Positions 24,796-33,023 of a stretch of 64,000 nt of DNA are shown one piece after another (the first letter of the stretch is position 1; each line of letters begins with the position of its first letter). The notes below the pieces were generated by a model. It did no database searches, was not told the DNA's origin, and saw nothing but the letters and a program-made list of their open reading frames with translations. Position numbers and translations under genes: made by a program. This stretch comes from Treponema_B putidum (lineage in GTDB: Bacteria > Spirochaetota > Spirochaetia > Treponematales > Treponemataceae): NCBI RefSeq assembly GCF_007830595.1, contig NZ_VLLD01000014.1. The stretch is one strand, 5' to 3'.

Positions 24796-26919
24796 ATGGA
24801 CTGGCAAAAAAAAGAAATCGGCCCCGAACTTGTAAACGAGATAAAAAGAAAATACGGTTGTGATCCTCTGACTTCGGCAATATTGGTGCGCCGCGGTATT
24901 ATCGAAGGGAAGGATATACTATTCTATTTGGAAGACGATATGCGCTATCTTCACAGTCCCTTTCTATTTAAGAACATGGAGGATGCCGTAGACCGTATCT
25001 TAGATGCAAAAGAAGAAGGCGAGAAAGTATTGATTTTCGGAGATAGGGATGTGGACGGTATTACAAGCACGACCCTTCTTTATGAAGCCTTAAAAGATAT
25101 GGGGCTTGACGTGTCATGGCGTATTCCTACCGGAGATGAGAGCTACGGGCTTTCTATAGAAGCCGTAGAAAAGCATGCTGCAAATGACGGCACTCTTATT
25201 ATAACGGTTGACTGCGGCATTTCCAATTTTAAGGAAATTGAAAGAGCTAATAGTTTAGGTATTGATGTAATTGTAGTCGATCATCATACCCCGCAGGAGA
25301 GTGTACCGGATGCGGCCGTAATAATAAACTGTAAGATGCCCGATTCGGGCTACCCCCACGAAAATTTATCGGGCTGTGCTACGGCATGGAAACTTATTAC
25401 GGCAATCCGTTTCGGAATGCAGCCCTTTTATAAACAGCAAGTTTCCCTTTTAAATGTGAGACCTGTAAATGACGCCTACTCGATAGAAGCGGTAAAACTT
25501 GTAAATATGGTTCAAATCGGAAAAATTACCGAAACAGTAGTTCCGGGTATGCTTTCTTTTTCTGAAACAAGGCTCGGCTCTTTTTTAAACGGTCAGCAAA
25601 TATTTGTATGGGATGCTCCCTTACAAAAAAAGCAGCTTAAGAACATCTTCGGAAACGGAATTGAATTTAATTTTTTTGATTTTCAGCCTGAGGTTGCAAA
25701 ACAATTTCCCCAAATGGGAGATATGAGCCTTTTGCGTTTAAAGGAATTTTCGACAATCGGAAAATATTATGAACAAGCCCAATCCGAACTCGAAACTTTT
25801 AAAAACATTTTTATAACCTTTGTACAGCAAAAAAACAGCTTTTACGGAAAGCGGGAGGCTTCAGAAATTCAGCTGGTTGCCCTCTCGACCCTTGCCGACC
25901 TTATGGAACTGACGGGAGAAAACCGCATTATAGTAAAACAAGGTTTAAAAGAAATAAACAAAAAACCACGGCTGGGGCTTGTAGATCTGATGGCTATGCA
26001 AAAACTTTTAGGGGCTCCAATAGGCACCGAAGATATAGCATGGAGTATTTCTCCCTTGGTAAACGCCTCCGGCAGAATGGGTAGGCCCGAAACGGCTGTT
26101 GAGCTTTTTCTTGCTCAAGATTCGGGCGAAAGAACGGCAAAGGCTCAGGAAATATTTCAAATGAATGAGGACAGAAAGGCACTAGGTTCTAAGGCTTGGG
26201 AAATTGCCCTGCCTTTGGCCGAAAAAAGTTTAAAGGAATATAACGAAAAATTGGTACTTGCGGTAAGCGCAGAATTTCACCGCGGAATTACAGGAATCCT
26301 TGCAGGAAGATTGGCCGAATACTTTAAACTTCCGGCTCTTGCTATCTGCCTGATGCCTGACGGCAGTGCGGTTGCCTCCATAAGGTCGGCCAGAGGTTTC
26401 CGCCTTTTGGACTTCCTTGAGCCCTATAGCGAGCTTTTTTTAGACTATGGAGGCCATGATTTTGCGGCAGGTTTCGGAATTGAACAAGAAAAACTAGGCC
26501 GGTTTTTGCAAAACTTAAAGCAATTTTCACAGTCAATGGAATTTGAAAGTGATGCAAATTCCGAAACCCTTATAATTGATGCAGAGCTTCCCCATGATTA
26601 TTTAAAGCCTGAAATTCTAAACTTGGTAGATAAATTTGAACCTTACGGATGTAATTCCCCTGCTTTGACCTTTATGACAAAGAGGGTGAAAATTTTAAAT
26701 GCAAATATTATCGGTAAAGCCGAACCTCTTCATTTGCGTTTTAACTTGGAATGCGGAAAATATAAATGGAATGCCCTTTATTGGAAGGCTGCCGACAAGC
26801 TGGGTACGGAGTTTAAGGTTGGGGACTATGCCGACATAGTATTCAATGTATCGAAAAATTATTTTAACGGTGCCGTTACTCCTAAAATGGTTATCAGGGA
26901 TTTAAAAAAAATAGATTAG
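24796..26919 (+). CDS. recJ: Single-stranded-DNA exonuclease RecJ, with a large insertion
   Basis: 707 residues, about 130 longer than common RecJ. The DHH phosphoesterase motifs are clear: FGDRDVDGITST (Arg where Tyr is usual), ITVDCG and VVDHHTP. The DHHA1 part follows, with ALSTLADLMELTGENR, NASGRMG and a GGHDFAAGFG segment. The extra sequence lies between LSGCATAWKL (about 200) and ALSTLADL (about 360). It degrades 5' ends in recombination and mismatch repair. GGAG lies before the ATG; the gene sits between the nucleoside phosphorylase and M23 genes with gaps of about 20 bases, so one operon is likely. Confidence 0.93.
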   Translation: MDWQKKEIGPELVNEIKRKYGCDPLTSAILVRRGIIEGKDILFYLEDDMRYLHSPFLFKNMEDAVDRILDAKEEGEKVLIFGDRDVDGITSTTLLYEALKDMGLDVSWRIPTGDESYGLSIEAVEKHAANDGTLIITVDCGISNFKEIERANSLGIDVIVVDHHTPQESVPDAAVIINCKMPDSGYPHENLSGCATAWKLITAIRFGMQPFYKQQVSLLNVRPVNDAYSIEAVKLVNMVQIGKITETVVPGMLSFSETRLGSFLNGQQIFVWDAPLQKKQLKNIFGNGIEFNFFDFQPEVAKQFPQMGDMSLLRLKEFSTIGKYYEQAQSELETFKNIFITFVQQKNSFYGKREASEIQLVALSTLADLMELTGENRIIVKQGLKEINKKPRLGLVDLMAMQKLLGAPIGTEDIAWSISPLVNASGRMGRPETAVELFLAQDSGERTAKAQEIFQMNEDRKALGSKAWEIALPLAEKSLKEYNEKLVLAVSAEFHRGITGILAGRLAEYFKLPALAICLMPDGSAVASIRSARGFRLLDFLEPYSELFLDYGGHDFAAGFGIEQEKLGRFLQNLKQFSQSMEFESDANSETLIIDAELPHDYLKPEILNLVDKFEPYGCNSPALTFMTKRVKILNANIIGKAEPLHLRFNLECGKYKWNALYWKAADKLGTEFKVGDYADIVFNVSKNYFNGAVTPKMVIRDLKKID

Positions 26920-26940
26920 CTTAATTTAAGGATTATTAAA

Positions 26941-27891
26941 ATGTTAAAAAAAAGAAGTTTTCAAGTATTTTTGTTTTTTTGTTTTTTATTTAGTCTCCAT
27001 GCGTCAGGAAAAACGGATGTTTCCGATAGTGAACAAAAAAACAAATCTGAAAAAACTCCGTATATTATTTCGATACCTTCGAGCGGAGATTTGGGTTCTT
27101 TTTTTAACGTAAAATTTAAGGCTGCACGAAAAATAGAAAAAGCATGGGTTACTGTTTATGACACATCGGAAAAAAAAGTTCAAACTATCAATGCTTTTCC
27201 TATTGATAAGACGGAAAAAGAATGGGCGGCAATTGCGGCTGTTGCCGTTTGGTGGAAGACGGGAAAATGGAAGATTCGGACCCATCTGATAATTGAAGGA
27301 GCCCTTTTTGAAGAAGATAGGGGCTTTGAGGTTTTAGAAAAAGAATTTGAAGAATTTGTAATGAAGTTGAGTGCAAAAAATTCTCAAATTTTAAGAGATA
27401 CCAGCCCTAAAAAAACGGAGCAAAGGAACAGGTTTGCCGAAGTTATAAAAATGCAAAACCTTGAAAGCCTTTATTTTAAAGGCCCTTTTGTAATGCCGTT
27501 TAATGCCACAAGAATAAGCTCAACCTTTGCCGAAAAGCGTACCTCAAAATATCCTGACGGAAAAACTTCGGTAAGCCGGCACTGGGGAGTCGATTATCCT
27601 GCTCCCAAAGGAACGCCGATTTTTGCTCCGGGAGCAGGAAAGGTTGTACTTGCCGAAGAAAGAATAGTAACGGGATGGACCCTTGTAATCGAACATGCTC
27701 CGGCTGTTTACACCATTTATTATCATCTCAATAAGATTCATGTAAAGGAAGAAGATTTTGTAAAACAAGGAGAAAAAATTGCCGACATCGGCACGACGGG
27801 ATTTTCTACGGGGCCGCATTTGCATTGGGAGTTACTTATAAACGAAATACCTGCCGACCCCGAACTCCTCCTAACAAAAGAATTATTTTAA
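26941..27891 (+). CDS. Secreted M23 family metallopeptidase
   Basis: 316 residues. An N-terminal signal sequence (hydrophobic 7-20) is followed by a strand-rich region (50-125) and a C-terminal LytM/M23 domain with HWGVDYPAPKGTP, YYHLNKI and GPHLHWEL. These supply the zinc ligands and catalytic His, so it should be active. M23 enzymes cut peptidoglycan cross-bridges and act in cell division or remodelling. It is the third gene of the phosphorylase-recJ-M23 run, 21 bases after recJ. Confidence 0.9.
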   Translation: MLKKRSFQVFLFFCFLFSLHASGKTDVSDSEQKNKSEKTPYIISIPSSGDLGSFFNVKFKAARKIEKAWVTVYDTSEKKVQTINAFPIDKTEKEWAAIAAVAVWWKTGKWKIRTHLIIEGALFEEDRGFEVLEKEFEEFVMKLSAKNSQILRDTSPKKTEQRNRFAEVIKMQNLESLYFKGPFVMPFNATRISSTFAEKRTSKYPDGKTSVSRHWGVDYPAPKGTPIFAPGAGKVVLAEERIVTGWTLVIEHAPAVYTIYYHLNKIHVKEEDFVKQGEKIADIGTTGFSTGPHLHWELLINEIPADPELLLTKELF

Positions 27892-27919
27892 CGTCTTATG
27901 GTTATATAGCTACATAGTA

Positions 27920-27948
27920 TTGACAAAAAGTCTCTAATCCTTTATACT
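27920..27948 (+). promoter_or_regulatory. Promoter of the lipoprotein gene at 27967
   Basis: TTGACA (27920-27925), 17 bases, TATACT (27943-27948). The predicted start is near 27955, and GAGG at 27957-27960 is positioned for ATG 27967. Confidence 0.75.
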
Positions 27949-27966
27949 GCTTTTGTGAGGTACTAT

Positions 27967-29511
27967 ATGAAAAATTTTAAATCTTTTATTTTATTCACTC
28001 TTATCGGTATTTTTGCAGGATTCCTTGTTTCTTGCGGAAATAGGAACGAAAAGGACATTATAGCATTAAAAAAATTATCCGCAGAAAGAGCCGAAAAATC
28101 CATTAAGAAATTTGAAGATGAATATTTTATGACTGAGGCTATAGAAAAAAACGGATCGGTTATATTTGATGCCCAAATTAAGGATTTTAAAAATACTATT
28201 AAGAACAACAAGGCTGATCAGCAGCCTATGGAGAAGGCCGTTATTGAAACGCTTATCAAAAACAAAATCGGTTTAAATTTTACCTATATTAACGACCAAA
28301 AAGAAAAAGCTCTTTTTTATTCTTACGGTATCAAAAATCCTGTTCCCGAGATGTCCGATATCCCTATTTTGATTATGAAATTAGGAGATAAAAATATTGA
28401 GGCTGCCAGTCCTTTTTTAAAGGATACTACATTTTATCTGCCCTCAAACGGTATAGGTAAATTTTTAGCCCTGATCTCCCCTAAAGATTTCTTTTCGTTT
28501 TTTAATATGGACTTTTCCTATACTGAAATAAAAAACATGATGACTATGCAGCTTGACAGGCATTCTAAAAAAAGATATTTAAATGCCGAAAAAGCTATTT
28601 ATAAAAAAGCCGATATAAAAAAGACCGATTCGGGATATGAAATTACTTTTAACAATGAACAGCTAAAACAAGTTCCGTCTCTTATTTGGTATGCCCTAAA
28701 AAACGATAACCGCTTAAAATTAGTGTTGAGCATGTATGAAAATGTTCTTACAAAAGAAATGTTGGATAAATTTTCCGAAAATCTTTCACCTGAAAAAATA
28801 GCTATCCCTGAAAATTTACGCATTACCGAAAAGATAAACGTAAAAGACGGATTAATTTCAAAAGATATGTTTACGGTTTTTGTAGCGGATAAACCATGGC
28901 TAAAATTAAGCTATGAAATTGAAGACTATGATTATGTTTTAAATAATTTAATTGCAAGTATAGAACTTTTTAGTGATGTAGATTCTTCTTCCCATACTAT
29001 CACATTTACAAGCAGGGGGGAATCAAACGAAAATAAAGCCGATTTTATGATAAATATGTGGCTTACTGCTAATGATTCGATGAGTGAAGATTTGACATTA
29101 GGAGCTCTAAATTATGCCATACTGATAGATAAAACAAAACAGTCCGATAATTTTAAGGCTTCAATGAATTTTGCTTTTCCGAAAAGGATTCCCGTATATT
29201 CCGATGAAGAGCATGATGATAATAAGATGGAAATAATGGAAATGGCTTGTTTGGGCAGCTTTAAAAAGAACCCGGATAGTGTAGAGTTTGGCATAGATAA
29301 GGTATCTTTAACCGTTCCTGGTGAACTCGGCGGGGGCAGTCTTGAACTTGAATTGGATTCAAAAATGATTATGACTAACAAGATCCTAAAGAACATAGAA
29401 ATGCCTAAAGATAGGATGAATGTGCTTGAAATGAACTCTGAGGACTGGACAAAAGTCAAAGATGAGTTTATTATGAGTATTGAAAGTCTATCAAAGGAGT
29501 ATGGAAAATAA
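27967..29511 (+). CDS. Lipoprotein of unknown function
   Basis: 514 residues from ATG 27967. The GTG at 27955 would coincide with the predicted transcription start and has no ribosome site. Signal peptide FILFTLIGIFAGFLVSC ends in a lipobox. The rest is Lys/Asp/Asn-rich and mostly soluble, with no domain I recognise. It is a single gene with its own promoter, ending before a two-hairpin repeat. Confidence 0.8.
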   Translation: MKNFKSFILFTLIGIFAGFLVSCGNRNEKDIIALKKLSAERAEKSIKKFEDEYFMTEAIEKNGSVIFDAQIKDFKNTIKNNKADQQPMEKAVIETLIKNKIGLNFTYINDQKEKALFYSYGIKNPVPEMSDIPILIMKLGDKNIEAASPFLKDTTFYLPSNGIGKFLALISPKDFFSFFNMDFSYTEIKNMMTMQLDRHSKKRYLNAEKAIYKKADIKKTDSGYEITFNNEQLKQVPSLIWYALKNDNRLKLVLSMYENVLTKEMLDKFSENLSPEKIAIPENLRITEKINVKDGLISKDMFTVFVADKPWLKLSYEIEDYDYVLNNLIASIELFSDVDSSSHTITFTSRGESNENKADFMINMWLTANDSMSEDLTLGALNYAILIDKTKQSDNFKASMNFAFPKRIPVYSDEEHDDNKMEIMEMACLGSFKKNPDSVEFGIDKVSLTVPGELGGGSLELELDSKMIMTNKILKNIEMPKDRMNVLEMNSEDWTKVKDEFIMSIESLSKEYGK

Positions 29512-29532
29512 ATCCTTTGATAAAGGATGTGT

Positions 29533-29603
29533 GATAAACAGTTCGGCACAAATGCTGCCTCACTGTTTATCTGCCGAGTTTGCCTTATCGGCAAACGCCT
29601 TAA
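29533..29603 (+). repeat. Two-hairpin element, copy 4 (39-bp type)
   Basis: GATAAACAGT...ACTGTTTATC (29533-29571) is the inverted twin of the 39-mer at 8147-8185. It is followed by TGCCGAGTTTGCC-TTATC-GGCAAACGCC, a second hairpin with the CGAG-TTT junction seen in the other elements. It lies just upstream of the ParB-domain gene. Confidence 0.65.
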
Positions 29604-29619
29604 CTATTATGGGGGGCTT

Positions 29620-30051
29620 ATGCAGATTCCAATAGATGATATAAAAGTAAAGCAAAGAGCTAGAAAAGAATTTATAGAAATTGAAGAGTTGGCAGAAAGT
29701 CTAAACCGTGTAGGGCTTTTAAATCCGATTATTGTAAATCAAAACAATGTGCTGATAGCCGGACAAAGGCGATTGGAAGCTGCAAAAAAGCTGGGTTGGA
29801 AAATGATTGAAGCAAGGGTACTCTCTGTAGAAGATGCGTCTCTTGCTCTCGATATTGAAATTGAAGAAAATGTGCAAAGGCAGCAATTTTCAGATGAGGA
29901 GCTTTTAAATGCTTTTGCACGCCTTAACCGTTTAAAAAATCCGGGATTTTTTGTAAGGCTATGGCGTGCAATAAAGGCCTTTTTTAAAAAAATCTTCGGT
30001 AAAAAAACTCAAAGTAGTAGTAAGCTGACCCTTAAAACAGGGAAGCCTTAA
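29620..30051 (+). CDS. Short ParB/Srx-domain protein with a basic amphipathic tail
   Basis: 143 residues from MQIPIDDI; the longer frame to 29527 runs through a repeat and is rejected. Residues 1-100 form a ParB N-terminal domain: IPIDDIKVKQRARKEF, box II AGQRRLEAAKKLG and box III IEENVQRQQFSDEE. The helix-turn-helix and dimer domains of a full ParB are absent. It ends instead in a tail FFVRLWRAIKAFFKKIFGKK with alternating hydrophobic and Lys/Arg residues. No parA is nearby, so a chromosome segregation role is doubtful. Its 3' end overlaps the convergent ligase gene by 20 bases. Confidence 0.75.
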   Translation: MQIPIDDIKVKQRARKEFIEIEELAESLNRVGLLNPIIVNQNNVLIAGQRRLEAAKKLGWKMIEARVLSVEDASLALDIEIEENVQRQQFSDEELLNAFARLNRLKNPGFFVRLWRAIKAFFKKIFGKKTQSSSKLTLKTGKP

Positions 30052-31705
30052 GCTCTTCTTTTAGATTTTCATTTTGAGTTTTTCCATAACGAAAGGTGTA
30101 AAGGTAACGCTTTATCTTTTGACTTGCGGTTTTTTCAAATTCGTCTACAAGTTCAATTTTATCTATCTTTGAAAACTTGTTTACTTTAGAGTTGACAAAA
30201 AATCTTATTTCGTTTAAAACTTCTTCCCTCTTATGCATTATCGCATTGGAAATTCCTGAGACGGCACCTCCTATGGCATCTTGTAAGCGTACGTAAGCGA
30301 CTAGGGATGTATTTTCTCCTTCAACAACTAAGGATTCTGATACAAGAGGGTGCTGGTTTAAGACAAATTCTATGTCTTCAGGATAAATATTTTCTCCTGC
30401 AGCTCCTAGGATCATATTTTTTGACCTTCCTTTTAAGCTTACTTTCCCTTTATCATCTATGATGCATAGGTCGCCGGTCTTAAACCAGCCGTCTTCGGTA
30501 AAGGCTTCTTTTGTTAAGTCCGGGGCATTGTAATATCCTTTCATTACATTGGGGCCTTTTACTAGGAGCTCTCCTACTCCTGTTTGAGGGTCTTTGTTCC
30601 CTATTTTTATTTCTATCTCCGGAACGGTAATACCTATTACGCCGGGAACGGTTTTGTACACTGCGGAATAGGCAATCAGTGGAGAAGTTTCGGTAAGGCC
30701 GTAACCTATTGCATACGGGAATTTTGCGTCAACCATAAATTGTTCAACAACCGGATCTGTTTTTGAGCCTCCTATACCGAAAAATTTAAGACGGCCGCCG
30801 AAGGTCTTTTTTAGCTTTTTTCCGGCCTTACGGCATAATAATTTTCTTCCCAGTTTTGTTCCGTAAATTTTCTTTATAAGCGGACTTGCATTAAAGGCAG
30901 GAAGAATTTTTTGTTTATATATTTTTTCGATTATAATCGGAACAGCCAGCATAAAGTGAGGTCTCACTTTTTGAAGGGCAGGCAGGAGGTTACGAGGAGT
31001 AGGCGGACCTTCAAGATAGTAGATGCAGGCGCCGTTTAAGATAAACATTAAAAAGCCTATTGTAAACTCATAAACATGGGACATGGGTAATATTGAAAGA
31101 GCTGCCTCATATTGGTTTATTCGCTGACAGTTCTGACCTGCAATAGCCGTAAAGATAAGATTTTTATGTGTTAGGACAACACCTTTAGAGCGGCCTGTAG
31201 TTCCTGATGTATAGATAATCGAAGCTATGTCTTCTTCCTTGCATTTATGTTCCGGTATGGGAGTATCTGTTTTTATTTTACCTTTTTTTACGGAAAAATC
31301 TTCTATGTTTATTATAATATCCAATTCCTCAGCATTTTTTAATTTCTGAAAAAGTTTTTCGCCGATGAAGACGGCTTTTGTACCGGAATGCTTTATACAG
31401 GTCATTGCTTCATCTTCGTTAAAATCGGGTAAGAGAGGAACTGCGACGGCTCCAAGTGTAACTATCGCAAAATATGAAACTGCCCACTGCGGTGAGCTTG
31501 TGCTGAAAATTGCTACTTTATCAAGAGGTTTTATACCCAGTGAATGTAATAGTCCTTTTGTAGACTCGATTTTTTCTTTAAATTCTGTGTAGCTTATGGG
31601 TTGTTCGGATACATATGAAAGAGCCGGTCTATTTGAAAATTTTAAGACCGAATTCTTTAATAAGGCCGAAAATGTATATTCCCCAAGGTCATCGATTGTC
31701 TGCAT
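30032..31705 (-). CDS. AMP-dependent acyl-CoA synthetase/ligase
   Basis: 557 residues. The adenylation signature YTSGTTGRSKGVVLTHKN is near 167, with GYGLTETSP and a TGD motif (DGWFKTGDLCII) further on; the catalytic Lys region ends the chain. It activates a carboxylic acid, probably a long-chain fatty acid, with ATP and joins it to CoA or another thiol. Treponemes take up host fatty acids, which fits. It is transcribed leftward, downstream of the solute-binding lipoprotein gene. Confidence 0.9.
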   Translation of the reverse strand: MQTIDDLGEYTFSALLKNSVLKFSNRPALSYVSEQPISYTEFKEKIESTKGLLHSLGIKPLDKVAIFSTSSPQWAVSYFAIVTLGAVAVPLLPDFNEDEAMTCIKHSGTKAVFIGEKLFQKLKNAEELDIIINIEDFSVKKGKIKTDTPIPEHKCKEEDIASIIYTSGTTGRSKGVVLTHKNLIFTAIAGQNCQRINQYEAALSILPMSHVYEFTIGFLMFILNGACIYYLEGPPTPRNLLPALQKVRPHFMLAVPIIIEKIYKQKILPAFNASPLIKKIYGTKLGRKLLCRKAGKKLKKTFGGRLKFFGIGGSKTDPVVEQFMVDAKFPYAIGYGLTETSPLIAYSAVYKTVPGVIGITVPEIEIKIGNKDPQTGVGELLVKGPNVMKGYYNAPDLTKEAFTEDGWFKTGDLCIIDDKGKVSLKGRSKNMILGAAGENIYPEDIEFVLNQHPLVSESLVVEGENTSLVAYVRLQDAIGGAVSGISNAIMHKREEVLNEIRFFVNSKVNKFSKIDKIELVDEFEKTASQKIKRYLYTFRYGKTQNENLKEELKASLF

Positions 31706-31768
31706 AAATCCTCCGTTAAAAGTTCCATCAAATGTCTAAGACAAACGAATGATGATAAAGTTGCATTT

Positions 31769-33013
31769 TTATTGATTTTTATACCATTCTGCTATTCTTT
31801 TATTAAGAGAAGGAATAGAATCGGGGTAGGCCGAGGTATTACAAGCGTCCTTCAGATAGGGCATTAGAATTTCTTTTTTTAACATCGGCCAATTGCTCGG
31901 CAAGATATGAGGTGCATAAAAGCTTTGTGTTTGAGGCAGGTGAGCCAGCAAAAGCGGATAATACCTTGGGAATAATTTTTCGGTTACTTGGTGCAGGGCA
32001 GAAAAACCTCCTGCAAGGCCGAAGGAGTTTACCATTAAATCCATTTCATTGGCTCGGTTTAAAAGCTGCTCTTGGGTTTTTACCTGAAAGAACCAAATAA
32101 AAAAGGCCTCAGCCGCTTTGACGTTTTTTGCATTACTGCAAATTCCTCCGTAAAGAATGTCGTCTTTTAACGGAGTCTTTCCATTAAAGGCCAGCCATCT
32201 AAAATCTATGTTTTCCAATCTTTTTTGAGTAGCTGAAAAGAGGTCTTCGCTGGAAGCATAATAAAAAAGGCATTTTCCGTTTTTGACTAAAACATAGGGT
32301 GAGTCATAAAGATATTTGAATTTAAAGTCATCTTCAGCGGCTGCCGATGTGTTAACCTCGCTGCTCCAATCTCTTATATAATTTATTGCATTTTGAAGAG
32401 ACTTATCGTTCCATGAAAAAAAATCGTTTTCTTCTTCAAATGAGGCATTAAAACCTTTAGTATTCATGTATAAAAAATCGTCCGACCAGCGCGGAGAAAA
32501 ACCCATTGCCGTATAAGCACCTCTATTTATTTTGTTAAACTTAATTGCAAAATCTCTTATTTCATCGGGAGAAATGGAAAAATCGCTATTTGTTTTAAAC
32601 TTATTTGCCGAAGAAAAAATAATCATCGGCAGGTTAAAACTTATAGGTAATAGATATTGATTAGCGGAAATATTTCCTAAGTTTAAGAGTTCGGGATAAA
32701 AGTCATCTTTGTTTATCTTTTTTTCTCCGAAAAGATTGTTGATTTTTCTAAATTTTACTCTGGCCGATTTACCTTTAAGCCATGAGCCTATAACTATGTC
32801 GGGCTGCACATCGGTATTTATGAGAGCATCGACAGGGCTTTTTTTGTATTCGACAATAACTTTGTGTTCGTTTTGTGAGTTATTAAAAACCTCACAGTAT
32901 GAAACAAACTCTGCCCTGTCCGTCCAGATGACGGCTATCTTGTCTTCTTCGGTTTTTGCACATGAGGTAAAAAGCATTACTGCAAGTATAAAAAATAAAA
33001 TATATCGTTTCAT
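31769..33013 (-). CDS. Extracellular solute-binding lipoprotein
   Basis: 414 residues. Signal peptide with lipobox FTSC (Cys18). The body resembles family 1 ABC solute-binding proteins (segments IAVIWTDRAEFVSYCEVFN and DIVIGSWLKGKSARVKF, and a C-terminal AEAFFIWFFQVKTQEQLLNR). No permease or ATPase gene is adjacent, so the partner transporter is elsewhere or it acts alone. It lies 10 bases after the propeller protein gene and is presumably co-transcribed. Confidence 0.8.
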   Translation of the reverse strand: MKRYILFFILAVMLFTSCAKTEEDKIAVIWTDRAEFVSYCEVFNNSQNEHKVIVEYKKSPVDALINTDVQPDIVIGSWLKGKSARVKFRKINNLFGEKKINKDDFYPELLNLGNISANQYLLPISFNLPMIIFSSANKFKTNSDFSISPDEIRDFAIKFNKINRGAYTAMGFSPRWSDDFLYMNTKGFNASFEEENDFFSWNDKSLQNAINYIRDWSSEVNTSAAAEDDFKFKYLYDSPYVLVKNGKCLFYYASSEDLFSATQKRLENIDFRWLAFNGKTPLKDDILYGGICSNAKNVKAAEAFFIWFFQVKTQEQLLNRANEMDLMVNSFGLAGGFSALHQVTEKLFPRYYPLLLAHLPQTQSFYAPHILPSNWPMLKKEILMPYLKDACNTSAYPDSIPSLNKRIAEWYKNQ

Positions 33014-33023
33014 AAATCTTCTC

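Noticed and set aside
29527..29619. Longer N-terminus for the ParB-domain protein
   Set aside because: The extension is the translated palindromic repeat; the domain begins at ATG 29620.
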